A DNA stretch of 14,026 bases from an uncultured Clostridium sp. (GTDB lineage: Bacteria > Bacillota > Clostridia > Lachnospirales > Lachnospiraceae). The position numbers and the translations under genes are program-made. Numbering within the stretch: position 1 is the first letter of the stretch; each line of letters opens with the position of its first letter. The stretch is from positions 1 to 14,026 of the forward strand of contig CAUCIO010000048.1 in assembly GCA_958442925.1 (NCBI GenBank), given 5' to 3'. Below the pieces are notes generated by a model that saw only the letters and a program-made list of their open reading frames with translations, ran no database searches and was not told where the DNA came from. Below, piece by piece: positions 13,564-14,026 of the stretch.

Positions 13564-13666
13564 TGTTGTTTCGTTCTGGATATTGTGCTTTTATCCTGCA
13601 AAATACCTCGAAAACTTCTCCCCTCACCCGCTGAATTTATGGTATACTTGCCATAAAGTGAAACTG

Positions 13667-13695
13667 TTCACCTGGCTGTCTCTTTGTGGTATAAT
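13667..13695 (+). promoter_or_regulatory. promoter P1 of the right-edge gene, with overlapping palindrome
   Basis: TTCACC (13667-13672), a 17-bp spacer, then TATAAT (13690-13695) preceded by TGG, an extended -10. An 8-bp perfect inverted repeat ATAATATC-GTCA-GATATTAT (13691-13710) overlaps the -10 and the expected start site, so it may be an operator or a 5' RNA hairpin. Confidence 0.6.
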
Positions 13696-13778
13696 ATCGT
13701 CAGATATTATGCCACGCCGGTTTGAGCGAGCGGAGCGAAGCAGTTACCAATTCAAACCGTGCGCATCCGCCGGAGGCT

Positions 13779-13806
13779 CATATCCACAGGATGGATATGG
13801 TATAAT
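13779..13806 (+). promoter_or_regulatory. possible second promoter P2 (TGG-TATAAT) with adjacent inverted repeat
   Basis: TATAAT at 13801-13806 is preceded by TGG, again an extended -10. The -35 position (TCATAT) is poor. The inverted repeat CATATCC-ACAGGAT-GGATATG (13779-13799) directly abuts it. Transcription from here would give a leader of about 80 nt before the ATG at 13894. Confidence 0.4.
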
Positions 13807-13893
13807 AACTCAAAGACACAGCTGTACGTCCTACCGCTGAAATTTTATAATTTAAACACCTTTTTCGCTTTATCTTTAAAGGAGAATGACACT

Positions 13894-14026
13894 ATGGATA
13901 CTAAAAATAAAATCCTTACTTTCACTACTCTGACTTCTGCTGCTGCAGCTTTTACAGCTCTGCTTAATAAATATATCAAACTTTCCGCCTCATCAAAAAA
14001 TCTTTTGCATAACTCCCAGGCGCATA
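13894..14026 (+). CDS. N-terminus of a membrane-anchored protein, possibly an alpha/beta hydrolase (partial)
   Basis: The frame opens at ATG 13894 with AAAGGAG about 9 bp upstream and stays open to the window edge (44 codons). It begins MDTKNKILTFTTLTSAAAAF, a short positive end plus a hydrophobic helix (about 7-24), then a polar stretch with NKYIKLSASSKNLL. This resembles the anchor of Lachnospiraceae alpha/beta hydrolases that continue into the enzyme domain, but the diagnostic part lies beyond the window, so that identity is a guess from the N-terminus. It is divergent from soj-spo0J. Confidence 0.6.
   Translation, partial: MDTKNKILTFTTLTSAAAAFTALLNKYIKLSASSKNLLHNSQAH

Noticed and set aside
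13780..13788. DnaA box (ATATCCACA)
   Set aside because: It is a single 8-of-9 match with no cluster of further boxes or AT-rich unwinding element, so it does not support an oriC here.

Overview
The window reads as a chromosomal segment of a Gram-positive, low-to-mid GC Firmicute. The best fit is a member of the Lachnospiraceae (class Clostridia). Reasons: strong AGGAGG-type ribosome binding sites, SigA-type promoters, a soj-spo0J (parA-parB) pair followed by a DUF4446-type gene and a gene resembling the Lachnospiraceae DUF3881 family, and canonical Firmicute parS sites. The assignment rests on gene content and motif recognition only; no search was run. I see no insertion sequence, phage gene or CRISPR array.

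Left part (1-2700): the 5' part of tRNA-Lys(CTT) on the minus strand runs off the left edge, with its promoter. Next come trmB (tRNA m7G46 methyltransferase) and a 43-codon ORF downstream of it, both on the minus strand. On the plus strand is a membrane protein with a DUF4145/HEPN-like cytoplasmic domain, one membrane helix and an external SH3 domain. Three consecutive inverted repeats separate it from a convergent minus-strand gene for a 91-residue lipoprotein that is almost entirely an Ala/Glu/Thr tandem repeat.

Middle part (2700-9430): a HAD phosphatase/beta-phosphoglucomutase-like gene (minus, GTG start) is divergent from a 783-residue fusion protein (plus). That fusion joins a DUF1461/TIGR01906 membrane domain, the family of the lipoprotein intramolecular transacylase Lit, to a PBP5/DacF-type D-Ala-D-Ala carboxypeptidase. 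It is convergent with a DEDDh exonuclease gene, and the two share a terminator. After a 465-bp intergenic region comes an MsbA-type ABC exporter half-transporter (plus).

Right part (9430-14026): this is the chromosome-segregation region. Two perfect parS sites flank a polypyrimidine tract downstream of the ABC gene, followed by tRNA-Arg(CCT). The minus-strand cluster soj-spo0J-DUF4446-DUF3881 is probably transcribed from a promoter near 13495 and ends at a strong terminator at 10011-10055. A third parS, with one mismatch, lies upstream of soj. Divergent from soj is the start of a membrane-anchored protein that runs off the right edge, preceded by an unusual leader with two extended -10 promoters and several inverted repeats.

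Functional thread: many genes concern the cell envelope (SH3 membrane protein, repeat lipoprotein, Lit-DacF fusion, ABC exporter) or chromosome partition (ParA, ParB, three parS sites, which suggests proximity to oriC). The most novel-looking items are the Lit-DD-carboxypeptidase fusion, the HEPN-TM-SH3 protein, the stalk-only lipoprotein, and the structured leader at about 13640-13810.
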